Positions 1 to 7,385 of a stretch of 21,186 bases of DNA are shown here, piece by piece (positions within the stretch are counted from its first letter, which is position 1; every line of letters begins with the position of its first letter). Source of the stretch: JACQKD01 sp964614265. Lineage in GTDB: Bacteria; Patescibacteriota; Minisyncoccia; Phycocordibacterales; UBA918. The stretch lies in the NCBI GenBank assembly GCA_964614265.1, contig CAZTKT010000013.1, positions 1 through 21,186 of the forward strand, written 5' to 3'. The notes beneath the pieces are model-generated. The model was not told the DNA's origin and ran no database searches. It was given only the letters and a program-made list of their open reading frames with translations. Both the position numbers and the translations under genes were made by a program.

Positions 1-32
1 AAGATTTGTCATAAACACCATAACCACGTAAA

Positions 33-1271
33 ATGGAGGACATGAGCGATATTCTTTCAACTGATTCCTATAAGGGTGTACGTGACTTCTATCCTGAAGA
101 CATGGCGATTCAGCGATACATTTTTGATACATGGGCAACGGTTACTGAATCCTATGGTTTTGAACGCTACGATGCATCGGTACTCGAACCAGCCGAGCTC
201 TACCGAGCAAAAACGGGCGAAGAAATTGTCAATGAGCAAACATACACCTTTACTGATCGTGGCGACCGAGAAGTCACCCTGCGCCCGGAGATGACTCCCA
301 CTGTTGCGCGCATGGTTGCGGGTCGCAGACGCGAGCTCTCCTTTCCCCTGCGATGGTACTCCATTCCAAACCTCTTTCGCTATGAACGTACTCAACGCGG
401 ACGTCTTCGTGAACACTGGCAACTCAATTGTGATATTTTTGGTGTAGACAATGCATATGCTGACGCTGAGGTGATTGCACTTGCCTCTCACATTCTTAAG
501 AAATTTGGTGCCAAAGACGAAGATTTCGTCATCTGCGTTAATGACCGACAATTGCTTAATACATATTTTGCTTCGCTCTCCCTTTCGGAAGATCAAACAC
601 ATCAGATGTATAAACTTCTTGACCGAAAGGATAAAATTACAACATTTCCTGAAGAAGCATCCGCAATTATTGGCCGACCATTTGACGAGGGTGAACTTAT
701 GGCGCTTACCAGTGAGCGTCTGAGTGCATGTATCGATACCCTCGCCTCGCTTGGTATCACCAATCTACAATTTAAGCCCTCAGTCGTTCGTGGATTCGAC
801 TATTATGATGGCATTGTGTTTGAGATATTTGATACTGCACCCGAAAATAACCGCTCTGTGTTTGGTGGTGGCCGATATAATAATCTCACGGGGCTCTTTG
901 GTGGCGAGCCTATTCCCGCAGTTGGCTTTGGTATGGGTGATGTCACTATGCGTGATTTTCTTGAGGCACACCACTTATTGCCAGATATTACGGTTGGTCC
1001 AAAAGTCATTGTCCTTGTTGCATCAACTAACGTCATGGAGCATGCACTTACGGTTCGAGAAGAAATACGCACACAAGATATCCCTGTTTCCCTGGATTTT
1101 TCCGGCAAAAAGCTTAAGGATCAGATCTCACAGGCGGCAAAGAGAAAAATCCCATACGTCATCGTCGTTGGTGATAATGAGATCGCGTCTGGGACATACA
1201 CTCTCCGCGATATGACCTCGGGCGAAGAAGTACATGGTACAATTGCCGAGCTCATTAAGAAAATGGATTAA
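33..1271 (+). CDS. hisS: Histidyl-tRNA synthetase (class II aaRS)
   Basis: Charges tRNA-His with histidine in the cytoplasm (ATP-dependent, two-step reaction). The 412-aa length is normal for the family. Class II motif 1/2 regions are visible: TLRPEMTPTVARM around residues 82-94 and FRYERTQRGRLREHWQ near 115-130. The histidine-binding signature is VRGFDYYDGIVFE (about 254-266), followed by GGGRYNNL (about 278-285) and a motif 3 region, AVGFGMGD (about 297-304). The C-terminal ~85 residues fit the HGTP anticodon-binding domain. LRPEMTP rather than LRPEGT, and DYYDG rather than DYYTG/TR, place it in a diverged HisRS branch. The start is uncertain. ATG at 33 has no ribosome-binding site, while a second in-frame ATG at 42 sits only 2 bases after GGAGG (35-39). 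An in-frame TAA at 21-23 rules out anything longer. Confidence 0.95.
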   Translation: MEDMSDILSTDSYKGVRDFYPEDMAIQRYIFDTWATVTESYGFERYDASVLEPAELYRAKTGEEIVNEQTYTFTDRGDREVTLRPEMTPTVARMVAGRRRELSFPLRWYSIPNLFRYERTQRGRLREHWQLNCDIFGVDNAYADAEVIALASHILKKFGAKDEDFVICVNDRQLLNTYFASLSLSEDQTHQMYKLLDRKDKITTFPEEASAIIGRPFDEGELMALTSERLSACIDTLASLGITNLQFKPSVVRGFDYYDGIVFEIFDTAPENNRSVFGGGRYNNLTGLFGGEPIPAVGFGMGDVTMRDFLEAHHLLPDITVGPKVIVLVASTNVMEHALTVREEIRTQDIPVSLDFSGKKLKDQISQAAKRKIPYVIVVGDNEIASGTYTLRDMTSGEEVHGTIAELIKKMD

Positions 1272-1363
1272 CTCTCGGCAAAATAATTTTTGAAAGCAAC
1301 CCCCACGACCACAGCACTTCCAAAAAATTGTTTTACCGAGGGTTCCCAAGATTACTCACACAT

Positions 1364-1942
1364 ATGCGCTACGTTGTTTTTGACATCGAAACACAAAACA
1401 CATTTGCCGACATCGGAAAGAACGAGCCGGCACTACTCGATATTTCGGTCGTCTCCGCATATGACTCCCTCTCCGACACATACACTACGGTTGGCGAAAG
1501 TGAGCTTGAAAAACTCTGGCCTATTTTTGAGCATGCCGATGCCCTCGTCGGATATAACTCAAACCATTTTGATATTCCTCTATTGAATAAATACTATCCT
1601 GGATCACTTCTCCACATCCAGAGTATTGATCTACTTGAATCCATTCGGGAATCATTTGGGAGGCGTGTACGTCTCGATTCTGTCGCCGAAGCCACTCTTG
1701 GTACAAAAAAGAGCGCCAATGGCCTCCAGGCGATTGCGTGGTGGAAGCAGGGCGAGATAGAAAAAATCAAAGAATATTGCCAAAAAGATGTCGAGATTAC
1801 AAAACGCCTATTTGAATATGCACTCAAACACAATGCACTCAAGATCAAAGACGGGCTCAAAAAAATTGATGTCGTGATAGACACGTCTCTGTGGCAACCT
1901 ACGATAAACCAAACCGCAATGACCCATTCGTTGGGGTTTTGA
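1364..1942 (+). CDS. Ribonuclease H-like 3'-5' exonuclease domain protein (DEDDy type, YprB-like)
   Basis: A 192-aa single-domain protein of the RNase H-like fold, probably a metal-dependent 3'-5' exonuclease on DNA or RNA; the substrate cannot be told. Motif I is FDIET (Asp and Glu ligands, residues 6-10). Motif II is the NSNHFDIPLL segment (Asp about residue 69). Motif III is EYCQKDVEITKRLFEYA, where Tyr four residues before Asp makes it DEDDy. The open frame extends upstream to ATG 1328, but residues before MRYVVFDIE do not belong to the fold, so ATG 1364 is preferred. No good ribosome-binding site is present. It lies 92 bases after hisS on the same strand and converges on uppP with a 20-base gap. 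The family resembles the B. subtilis YprB nuclease domain, but no TPR region is present. Confidence 0.8.
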   Translation: MRYVVFDIETQNTFADIGKNEPALLDISVVSAYDSLSDTYTTVGESELEKLWPIFEHADALVGYNSNHFDIPLLNKYYPGSLLHIQSIDLLESIRESFGRRVRLDSVAEATLGTKKSANGLQAIAWWKQGEIEKIKEYCQKDVEITKRLFEYALKHNALKIKDGLKKIDVVIDTSLWQPTINQTAMTHSLGF

Positions 1943-1962
1943 ATGAGGTACAAGATACGCCC

Positions 1963-2772
1963 TTACCTCGCAAACACTGCCAGAACAACGACAAGTGCAA
2001 GCACGATTCGATACCAAATAAATGGCCAGAAGGTGTGATGGCGTACATATCCAAGAATAAAGTGAATTGTGACAATTCCAACGATAAATGCTACGAGTGC
2101 ACCGACAAAAATTGGACCCCAAGATACAGCTTCTTTGAGGGAGAGCATCTCGAGTGTCTTTTTGAGACCAGCGCCGAGAATTACAGGGATGGATAGAAGA
2201 AAAGCAAAGCGTGTGGCGTCTTTGCGTGATATGCCAAAGAGCAATGCACCTGAAATCGATGCGCCCGCACGAGACATGCCGGGGATCAATGCCAGTGTTT
2301 GGAATAAGCCCACAATAAAGCCGGTACGTACGGTGACTGGTCGGGTCACGGCTTGTCGATGAGAGACATATTCCGCAACACCAAGGAGCGCTGAACCAAT
2401 AATAAGTACGACAGCAACGAGAAGCGGTGCGCGAAAGGTAGTGCCCATGAAATCTTCGAGGAAAAAACCACCGATTGCGGCCGGAATCGTACCGACAATA
2501 ATGGCGACAAGGAGCGTCATGTCACGACTGTTTGTCGGCATGCGTCCAATATATCGTAGAAAGGTCTGCACGAGCGCCCACAGATCATGCCAGAAATACA
2601 AAAGGACTGCCGCCGCAGTTGCGAGGTGTAATACTGCGTCAAAGGCGAGCGCATGGCTATCTGCGATACTTAGCCATGACCGCACAAGGATGAGGTGTCC
2701 GGTTGATGAGACAGGCAAAAACTCTGTGAGTCCCTGTACGATCCCTAGTATAATTGCACTAATGTATGACAT
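1963..2772 (-). CDS. uppP: Undecaprenyl-diphosphate phosphatase (BacA/UppP family)
   Basis: An integral membrane enzyme that dephosphorylates undecaprenyl diphosphate to recycle the lipid carrier of peptidoglycan and other envelope polymers; overexpression in other bacteria gives bacitracin resistance. Both family signatures are present. The first is GIVQGLTEFLPVSSTGHLIL near the N-terminus, with the catalytic Glu and Ser-Ser-Thr-Gly-His. The second is PGMSRAGASISGALLFGISR in the second half, where the usual PGxSRSG is PGMSRAG. Roughly seven to eight hydrophobic segments follow the usual layout, and the 269-aa length is typical. The start at 2772 (MSYISAII) is chosen over the longer frame from 2799 because the extended -10 element at 2790-2798 overlaps that upstream ATG. 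The gene is divergent from the DsbA-like gene. Confidence 0.95.
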   Translation of the reverse strand: MSYISAIILGIVQGLTEFLPVSSTGHLILVRSWLSIADSHALAFDAVLHLATAAAVLLYFWHDLWALVQTFLRYIGRMPTNSRDMTLLVAIIVGTIPAAIGGFFLEDFMGTTFRAPLLVAVVLIIGSALLGVAEYVSHRQAVTRPVTVRTGFIVGLFQTLALIPGMSRAGASISGALLFGISRKDATRFAFLLSIPVILGAGLKKTLEMLSLKEAVSWGPIFVGALVAFIVGIVTIHFILGYVRHHTFWPFIWYRIVLALVVVLAVFAR

Positions 2773-2789
2773 ATGGTACACAAAGCGCC

Positions 2790-2798
2790 AGTATAGCA
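2790..2798 (-). promoter_or_regulatory. Extended -10 promoter of uppP (TGCTATACT)
   Basis: On the minus strand the sequence reads TGC-TATACT, an extended -10 element (TGn plus a 5/6 match to TATAAT). It lies 17 bases before the uppP ATG at 2772. A start point 7 bases downstream gives a leader of about 11 bases, too short for a Shine-Dalgarno site, and none is seen. There is no recognisable -35 hexamer, as expected for extended -10 promoters. The identical nonamer lies upstream of the helicase gene at 6742-6750. Confidence 0.55.
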
Positions 2799-2810
2799 TT
2801 TTTTATACTA

Positions 2811-2819
2811 TGATATACT
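2811..2819 (+). promoter_or_regulatory. Extended -10 promoter for the DsbA-like gene (TGATATACT)
   Basis: TGA-TATACT on the plus strand is an extended -10 element facing the DsbA-like gene. It predicts transcription from about 2826 and a leader of roughly 66 bases. A second TATACT without TG lies at 2804-2809. No -35 match is found at 16-18 bases. Together with the uppP element on the other strand, it makes a compact divergent promoter. Confidence 0.4.
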
Positions 2820-2891
2820 GAGAAGTGATCGTGACAGTAATACAGGTGTTCTATTAGTAGGTTTGTACACTAGCAACTATTTCGTAACTCT

Positions 2892-3665
2892 ATGAATAAA
2901 AATTCAATTGCTGTCCCAGCCGCTATTGTGATAGCCGCAGGACTCATTGCCGGCGCGATTTATCTCAATGGTAAAGATCAAAAGGCGACGACTCCTCCTG
3001 ACGGAACAAAGACCACAGAAGTCACCGTTCGTCCTGTTGATCAAAAAGATCATATCCGTGGCAACCCCAACGCACCGATCATGCTCGTAGAATATTCTGA
3101 CTACGAATGTCCTTTCTGTAGCCAGTTTCATGCGACAATGAGACGTGCGATAGAAAAATACGGCACTACAGGGAAAGTTGCCTGGGTCTATCGACATCTC
3201 CCACTGACACAGCTCCATCCAAATGCACCAAAGATTGCAGCCGCAAGCGAATGTGTCTCTGAGCTCGGTGGTCAAGATGCATTCTGGAAGTTCACTGACC
3301 TTGTCTTCTCCGAAAAACCGATCGAAAAGAGGAACGGGCAAGAATACCTCGGGTTTACTGACATGACACGCTTGTCAGAGTTTGCTGGACGCGCAGGTGT
3401 CGATAAAAGTAAGTTCGACCTCTGTAATAATAGTGGTAAATATGAGGATGCCATTAATACCTCTCTCTCCGAGGCGGCCGCAGCAGGAGGTACGGGAACG
3501 CCATACACACTCATTTTGGCAGGAAATCAGATCCTCTCAACCCTTCCTGGTGCTATTCCGTTTGATAACTATGGCGGGAGTGACGGAAAAACACAGTCAG
3601 GACTTGATGAGATTATCGCCAACCTCATATCACAGGACAATCCAGTACCAATAAAAAAGCCGTAA
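2892..3665 (+). CDS. Membrane-anchored DsbA/BdbD-like thiol-disulfide oxidoreductase (thioredoxin fold)
   Basis: Predicted extracytoplasmic disulfide oxidase or isomerase of 257 aa. Residues 5-25 form an uncleaved signal anchor (hydrophobic Ala/Ile-rich segment after MNKN). A polar linker of about 35 residues follows, then a DsbA-type thioredoxin domain with its helical insertion. The active site is CPFC at residues 73-76 within VEYSDYECPFC, and the cis-proline is in GTGTP (Pro204). Two further cysteines, C121 and C178, lie in the helical insert and could form a structural disulfide. No lipobox cysteine is present, so it is not a lipoprotein. It resembles the DsbA-like proteins common in Patescibacteria and Gram-positives. 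No DsbB or VKOR partner lies in the window. No Shine-Dalgarno site precedes the ATG. Confidence 0.88.
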   Translation: MNKNSIAVPAAIVIAAGLIAGAIYLNGKDQKATTPPDGTKTTEVTVRPVDQKDHIRGNPNAPIMLVEYSDYECPFCSQFHATMRRAIEKYGTTGKVAWVYRHLPLTQLHPNAPKIAAASECVSELGGQDAFWKFTDLVFSEKPIEKRNGQEYLGFTDMTRLSEFAGRAGVDKSKFDLCNNSGKYEDAINTSLSEAAAAGGTGTPYTLILAGNQILSTLPGAIPFDNYGGSDGKTQSGLDEIIANLISQDNPVPIKKP

Positions 3666-3688
3666 GGTAAGAGATGGTCGTTGCGTCA

Positions 3689-3720
3689 TTAAAAAATCGC
3701 TCCTAAGAGCGATTTTTTAA
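3689..3720. terminator. Bidirectional intrinsic terminator between convergent genes
   Basis: A perfect 14-bp inverted repeat (TTAAAAAATCGCTC / GAGCGATTTTTTAA) with the 4-base loop CTAA. The AT-rich outer arms give a T-run on both strands, so it can stop transcripts from the DsbA-like gene (+) and from the helicase gene (-). The loop contains the TAG stop codon (3703-3705) of the helicase gene, so one arm of the hairpin encodes its last residues. Confidence 0.92.
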
Positions 3721-6700
3721 TGCCTCAACGAGCGCACATCCTTCGGCATCCCATGCCTGGGGATCACAGGGAGTATCCCAGAAAGTGAAGCCGTGGATGG
3801 CGTGCGCGACTTCGCGGATTGCCGTTTTAAGTGCTTCTGTGTCAGTGTGTGTGATTTCAAAAGATTCACGACGATAGGTTCCCCGTGTGTCGGGTTCAAC
3901 AAAATCTAGTAGACCTTCCTGTACCTGTACGTGGCGCATCGTATCACCAGAGATCAGAAGTTGATAGAACACTAGTTGGCGTTTGAGGTTTCCTAGAGAT
4001 GTTTTTGTGGTGCCCTCTATCTCACCTCGTGTTTTTGACTTGCCTGTTTTGTAATCAACGATGCGAATGGTATCCGTGGAGAGATACTCAATCTTATCAA
4101 GTTCTCCACGGAGAGTGATGATCGGTAACTCGGGGAGACCGACATCAAACGGTACGCTGATTTTTACAGCGCTTTCGGTTTCAGTGATCCACGTTCCTGC
4201 ATAGGTCGCAAGATACCCGGTGAGTGCAGTCACCCCACGCGCTCGGTATGTCTCAAAATCTTTTTTTGTTAGTGGTTGACGCGCAAGTACGGTAGTAAAA
4301 ATACGTAGTACCTCCTCAGAAGTGGGTGTGGTCAACTCTTTGCGACGCTCAGTGTACCACTTCAATGTCTCATCCATTGTGCTTCCATACAGAAGGTTCA
4401 CATTCCGTGGTCGAGGAATATGCAACAGCGTATGAAAAAAATATTTCCACGGTGATTGAAGATAATTATTCAGTCCAGTCACTGAGAGTCCTTGATCAAG
4501 AAAACGTTTCTGTAGGAAGTGTTTTTCCTCATCCGATAGGATTGGTTGTGGAACTCGTTCTCGTATCTGAACAAAGAGAGGCTTCGCTAGAGAAGGAGTA
4601 GTTTGTTCGGTAAGATGTGAACCGATCAATGGCTCAATAAAGCGCGAAAGTACCTGCATCGTTCCTGTATCTGACACAGTGGCGTACGAGAGTGTCAACA
4701 TTTTTCTCGCCCGTGTCATCGCGACGTACAGTAGCCGTCGCTCATCGTCTTCACTGGTCGTGGATCGTGCGCCTGCAAAAAGCGGCAAAGGAAGTCGGTT
4801 ACTGTTTCGCCGTACACCCCAGAGCCGATCATGCACATGTGGAATGAATACGTGATCAAACTCCATACCCTTCGCACGATGCACCGTCATGATGCGCACT
4901 GCATTGAGTGGGCTGTGAAGTATACCCCCAATCGCCAAACGATACTCTTGTGCTTCTTCGAGTGCATGTAAAATGTCGGGAAGTGAGAATACAGAATGAC
5001 TGTCGCATAGGATTCGGACGTACCGAAAAAAGGCACGTATGATATCGAGTACTGATAACCCATCATCTCGCCCAATAATATATGCGAGACATCCTGATCG
5101 TGAAAAAAACCGTTCAATCATTATACTGATCGGGTATTCGCGTACTTCATTGATACACGTGTCAATGATCGTCGCAAGTGTGTTACAGGCGTCAACGTCG
5201 CGCACCCCGAGTGTTGCAAGAGCGCTTTCATCATGTAACAGCATGTAGAGCGAACCAGTTTTGCGATGTGAGGTTTCCATCAAGCGATACATGTCGATAT
5301 TTGAGATTCCACTATATGGCAACGTGAGTACTGGAAATAGAAGTGCGTTATCACCAAAATTCGCGACCCCACGCAAAAATGTCAAAAATCCGCACACAAC
5401 GGGGTGTGTGAGTATCGGGTCATCCCCGTGCGCGACATACGGGATCTCTCGACGTTGTAACACGCTGGCAAGGACGGGCACATCGCTGTTTCGTCGTACG
5501 AGGATCGCGACTTCATGTGCGTGAGTACCACCGGCGAGCACCGTCTGGATGTGCTCAGCAATATAGGTATGCTCCGTGTCCTCATCGGGTGCATGGATGC
5601 ACGCGATCTCTTGTTCATCATGATCTGCACGAGACTGTAGCCGTACGCGTGGTGAGACAGCATGCCCTTGCGCTGGCTCAATCAGCATATGTGCCGCATC
5701 CAAAATACGTTGTGTCGAGCGATAATTATCTGACAGTGAAATGCATACCGCATGTGGATAGCGGTCTGTGAAAGAGAAAAAATTCTCAAGCGACGCGCCT
5801 TGAAATCGATAAATCGCCTGTTTTTCATCCCCCACAACAAAGAGGTTTGGTTCTGAATGGAAATCAGAGAGCAGTACCAACAGCTCGTTCTGACTCCCGT
5901 TTGCATCTTGATGTTCGTCCGCAAGAATGTACTGATATTCCTCTTGTACGATTAGTTTTAAATCCTCGTCAGTCGCTAGAGTCTCAATGACCGCGATGAT
6001 TGTATCCTCAAAGTCATACTGTGCCGTCGTGATGAGTGCCTGCTCGTAGGCGCTGTACAGCGCTACAAACTCCTCTGCGCGAGCGAGTGAGCGAAGTGCC
6101 TCAGTGTATGCTCCTTTCATCTTTCCTTTGTGGGCACCCTTTTCATGATAGAGGTCTACCGCACTCTCGATCGAGAGGCGTTCCGCGACAATTCGCTCCG
6201 AAAGCACAGTTGGCGTAATGTGTTCGCGTTTGACTTCAGACAGTTTTCCTAGAATATCTCGGACATAAAAATCTGGTCGTCCATCTGGGCGCAAAAGTTT
6301 TGGTCGAATTTCATCCAACAGACCTTTCACAATTCCTAGTGCGTCAAGTTCAATCAGCGGTGTCCGTCCGATGATCGCCGGAAACCGATCGGGGTAGAGA
6401 CGAATCACCTCATTGCAAAATCCGTGAAATGTATGAATGCGCACGCGGTAGCCATCTTGCCCCATGAGCGCCACGAGACGCGCACGCATGGAGGCCACCC
6501 CCGACTCAGTAAAAGTAAGTGCAAGAATAGACGATGGGGCCGTGTCAGTCCGTTTTAGAATATTGGCGATGCGAAGTGCAAGGATCTGGGTCTTCCCTGT
6601 TCCTGGCCCCGCGATCACCATCACTGGCCCCTCAATCGTATCCACGGCCTGCTTTTGTGCCGTATTGAGGTTTTTATAGGCCCGGTCAAACGGGGTCTGC

Positions 6701-6735
6701 GTCTCCACCACCTTCTGTTTCTTTCCCGTAGCCAT
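3703..6735 (-). CDS. UvrD/PcrA-type superfamily 1 helicase fused to a RecB-family PD-(D/E)XK nuclease
   Basis: A 1010-aa helicase-nuclease, likely acting in DNA repair or end processing. SF1A helicase motifs are in order: Q motif LNTAQKQAV (23-31), Walker A AGPGTGKT (42-49), Ia LALTFT (71-76), motif II LADEHQD (271-277), motif III VGDEKQAIYRFQGA (301-314), motif IV LSDNYRST (334-341), motif V MTVHRAKGMEFD (616-627) and motif VI LLYVAMTRAR (668-677). From residue ~750 a C-terminal nuclease begins (VTGLNNYLQSPWKYFF). It has GELD (877-880), DYKTGK (894-899) and a QLxFY-like helix (920-924), the hallmark of RecB/AddB nucleases. The four-cysteine iron-sulfur cluster of AddB is not evident. One chain with helicase plus nuclease is AddA-like; no AddB is nearby. 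The start is fixed by the promoter directly upstream, which implies a leaderless message. Confidence 0.92.
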   Translation of the reverse strand: MATGKKQKVVETQTPFDRAYKNLNTAQKQAVDTIEGPVMVIAGPGTGKTQILALRIANILKRTDTAPSSILALTFTESGVASMRARLVALMGQDGYRVRIHTFHGFCNEVIRLYPDRFPAIIGRTPLIELDALGIVKGLLDEIRPKLLRPDGRPDFYVRDILGKLSEVKREHITPTVLSERIVAERLSIESAVDLYHEKGAHKGKMKGAYTEALRSLARAEEFVALYSAYEQALITTAQYDFEDTIIAVIETLATDEDLKLIVQEEYQYILADEHQDANGSQNELLVLLSDFHSEPNLFVVGDEKQAIYRFQGASLENFFSFTDRYPHAVCISLSDNYRSTQRILDAAHMLIEPAQGHAVSPRVRLQSRADHDEQEIACIHAPDEDTEHTYIAEHIQTVLAGGTHAHEVAILVRRNSDVPVLASVLQRREIPYVAHGDDPILTHPVVCGFLTFLRGVANFGDNALLFPVLTLPYSGISNIDMYRLMETSHRKTGSLYMLLHDESALATLGVRDVDACNTLATIIDTCINEVREYPISIMIERFFSRSGCLAYIIGRDDGLSVLDIIRAFFRYVRILCDSHSVFSLPDILHALEEAQEYRLAIGGILHSPLNAVRIMTVHRAKGMEFDHVFIPHVHDRLWGVRRNSNRLPLPLFAGARSTTSEDDERRLLYVAMTRARKMLTLSYATVSDTGTMQVLSRFIEPLIGSHLTEQTTPSLAKPLFVQIRERVPQPILSDEEKHFLQKRFLDQGLSVTGLNNYLQSPWKYFFHTLLHIPRPRNVNLLYGSTMDETLKWYTERRKELTTPTSEEVLRIFTTVLARQPLTKKDFETYRARGVTALTGYLATYAGTWITETESAVKISVPFDVGLPELPIITLRGELDKIEYLSTDTIRIVDYKTGKSKTRGEIEGTTKTSLGNLKRQLVFYQLLISGDTMRHVQVQEGLLDFVEPDTRGTYRRESFEITHTDTEALKTAIREVAHAIHGFTFWDTPCDPQAWDAEGCALVEALKNRS

Positions 6736-6741
6736 GGGGGA

Positions 6742-6750
6742 AGTATAGCA
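6742..6750 (-). promoter_or_regulatory. Extended -10 promoter giving a leaderless helicase mRNA (TGCTATACT)
   Basis: On the minus strand TGC-TATACT ends 6 bases before the helicase ATG (6733-6735). The usual distance from -10 to +1 puts transcription start on, or within a base of, the A of the ATG. No Shine-Dalgarno site is present (TTCCCCC precedes ATG), which fits leaderless translation. It is the same nonamer as at the uppP promoter. Confidence 0.55.
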
Positions 6751-6783
6751 AATTCAGTGAGAATCTCTTGTACATACAAGACA

Positions 6784-6814
6784 AGAACGCCATGCACTAC
6801 ATGGCGTTCTTTTA
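6784..6814 (-). terminator. Intrinsic terminator downstream of the 142-aa gene
   Basis: A perfect 11-bp stem (AGAACGCCATG / CATGGCGTTCT) with a 5-base loop (CACTA on the plus strand), starting about 15 bases after the end of the 142-aa gene. On the minus strand the stem is followed by an interrupted T tract (TTCTTGTCTTG). On the plus strand it is followed by TTTT. It insulates that gene from the helicase promoter. Confidence 0.75.
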
Positions 6815-6828
6815 CGTAAATCCCTCAT

Positions 6829-7257
6829 TCATCGATAGCGCACCCTCTGTGCCCTAGACATGCGTTGACGATCTGAGAACTCACCGCGGTTTCCCAATGG
6901 ATGGTGGGGTATCTCAAACGTAACAACGCTCAACACATCACCCCTCTCGACAACCACAAACCGCCAATCTCCAATCAAGAAGTAGCGTGCTGGTGTACCC
7001 GGATGATGCCGCGTGCGTTCCCCTAACCATGGCGATCCACGTGAAAGTTCTTCCTTTGTATGCGAGAGCAGACTGTAAGGGTCACAAGGGTAGCCCGAGG
7101 CATAACGACCGTGCAGATCATTAAATTGTTCAAAAGCGTTTTCGGTAACCCATATGCGGTCTAAGTCTACCGGTGGATGTGGGTTCATCTTCCGACAATT
7201 ATCATGTTCGTCCGCTTCACACGCTATTTCTTGAGAAACGTGTTTTTTTAGACGCAT
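6829..7257 (-). CDS. Hypothetical protein, 142 aa
   Basis: I do not recognise this protein. It is hydrophilic, with no signal peptide or membrane segment. The N-terminus is basic, then has two cysteines (IACEADEHDNC) and a HPP segment. The middle reads IWVTENAFEQFNDLHGRY. The best ordered part is the C-terminal half, where ARYFLIGDWRFVVVERGDVLSVVTFEIP looks like a beta hairpin or sheet. That resembles small single-domain toxin-like or DUF folds in general pattern only. It is a real gene: it has the best ribosome-binding site in the window (AGGAG, 6 bases before ATG, at 7264-7268), is followed by a clear terminator and is preceded by another. It stands alone between two terminators, so it may be transcribed separately; a possible extended -10 (TGG-TATACC) lies at 7309-7317. 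TGA stop. Confidence 0.7.
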   Translation of the reverse strand: MRLKKHVSQEIACEADEHDNCRKMNPHPPVDLDRIWVTENAFEQFNDLHGRYASGYPCDPYSLLSHTKEELSRGSPWLGERTRHHPGTPARYFLIGDWRFVVVERGDVLSVVTFEIPHHPLGNRGEFSDRQRMSRAQRVRYR

Positions 7258-7263
7258 TGGCTT

Positions 7264-7268
7264 CTCCT
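7264..7268 (-). promoter_or_regulatory. Shine-Dalgarno site AGGAG of the 142-aa gene
   Basis: AGGAG on the minus strand, 6 bases before the ATG at 7255-7257. It fixes the start of that gene and shows that the organism can use Shine-Dalgarno initiation, although most genes here lack such a site. Confidence 0.75.
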
Positions 7269-7308
7269 ATCCCTGTACACACTTCAAATAACATATACCC
7301 ACTCATAG

Positions 7309-7317
7309 GTATACCAT
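7309..7317 (-). promoter_or_regulatory. Possible extended -10 promoter of the 142-aa gene
   Basis: TGG-TATACC on the minus strand, about 51 bases upstream of the ATG, predicts a leader of about 45 bases that contains the AGGAG site. The hexamer matches TATAAT at only 4 of 6 positions and no -35 element is obvious. The site is inside a GGTATACC palindrome, so it could be incidental. Confidence 0.3.
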
Positions 7318-7348
7318 GCCTGCAATAGAAATCATACGTGCCGCGTAC

Positions 7349-7381
7349 AAAAAGACCGGTGAGGGGAATCATTGGTCTCTT
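7349..7381 (-). terminator. Probable intrinsic terminator after the rpoD-linked gene
   Basis: On the minus strand AAGAGACC pairs with GGTCTTTT (5 Watson-Crick pairs at the base of the loop, then G-T and A-T pairs) around a 16-base loop, ending in TTTTT. It begins 5 bases after the stop codon of the HEXXH gene. Its position is right for the end of the rpoB-rpoC-dnaG-rpoD-HEXXH run, though the stem is modest and the loop long. Confidence 0.5.
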
Positions 7382-7385
7382 GTTG

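Noticed and set aside
5..32. Possible end of an upstream gene or promoter before hisS
   Set aside because: Only 32 bases are available; an in-frame TAA at 21-23 precedes hisS and nothing else can be supported.
57..602. Long open frames antisense or out of frame to recognised genes (for example 57-602 minus, 724-1215 plus, 16934-17479 plus)
   Set aside because: Each lies wholly inside a clearly identified gene in another frame and has no recognisable domain.
1274..1340. CTCGGCAAAA ... TTTTACCGAG inverted repeat between hisS and the exonuclease gene
   Set aside because: One mismatch and a loop of about 47 bases; not a plausible terminator or defined site.
1923..1940. Hairpin CCCA-TTCGT-TGGG followed by GTTTT at the end of the exonuclease gene
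   Set aside because: The stem is only 4 bp and fully inside coding sequence; too weak to call as a terminator.
1940..1942. Possible use of TGA as glycine (code 25), given the Patescibacteria-like proteins
   Set aside because: TGA ends the exonuclease gene and the 142-aa gene at sensible places, and no in-frame TGA interrupts any conserved gene; code 11 fits.
3733..3765. Iron-sulfur cluster cysteines at the C-terminus of the helicase-nuclease (C990, C1000)
   Set aside because: Only two cysteines with no CxxC pair; the AddB/Cas4-type four-cysteine pattern is not present.
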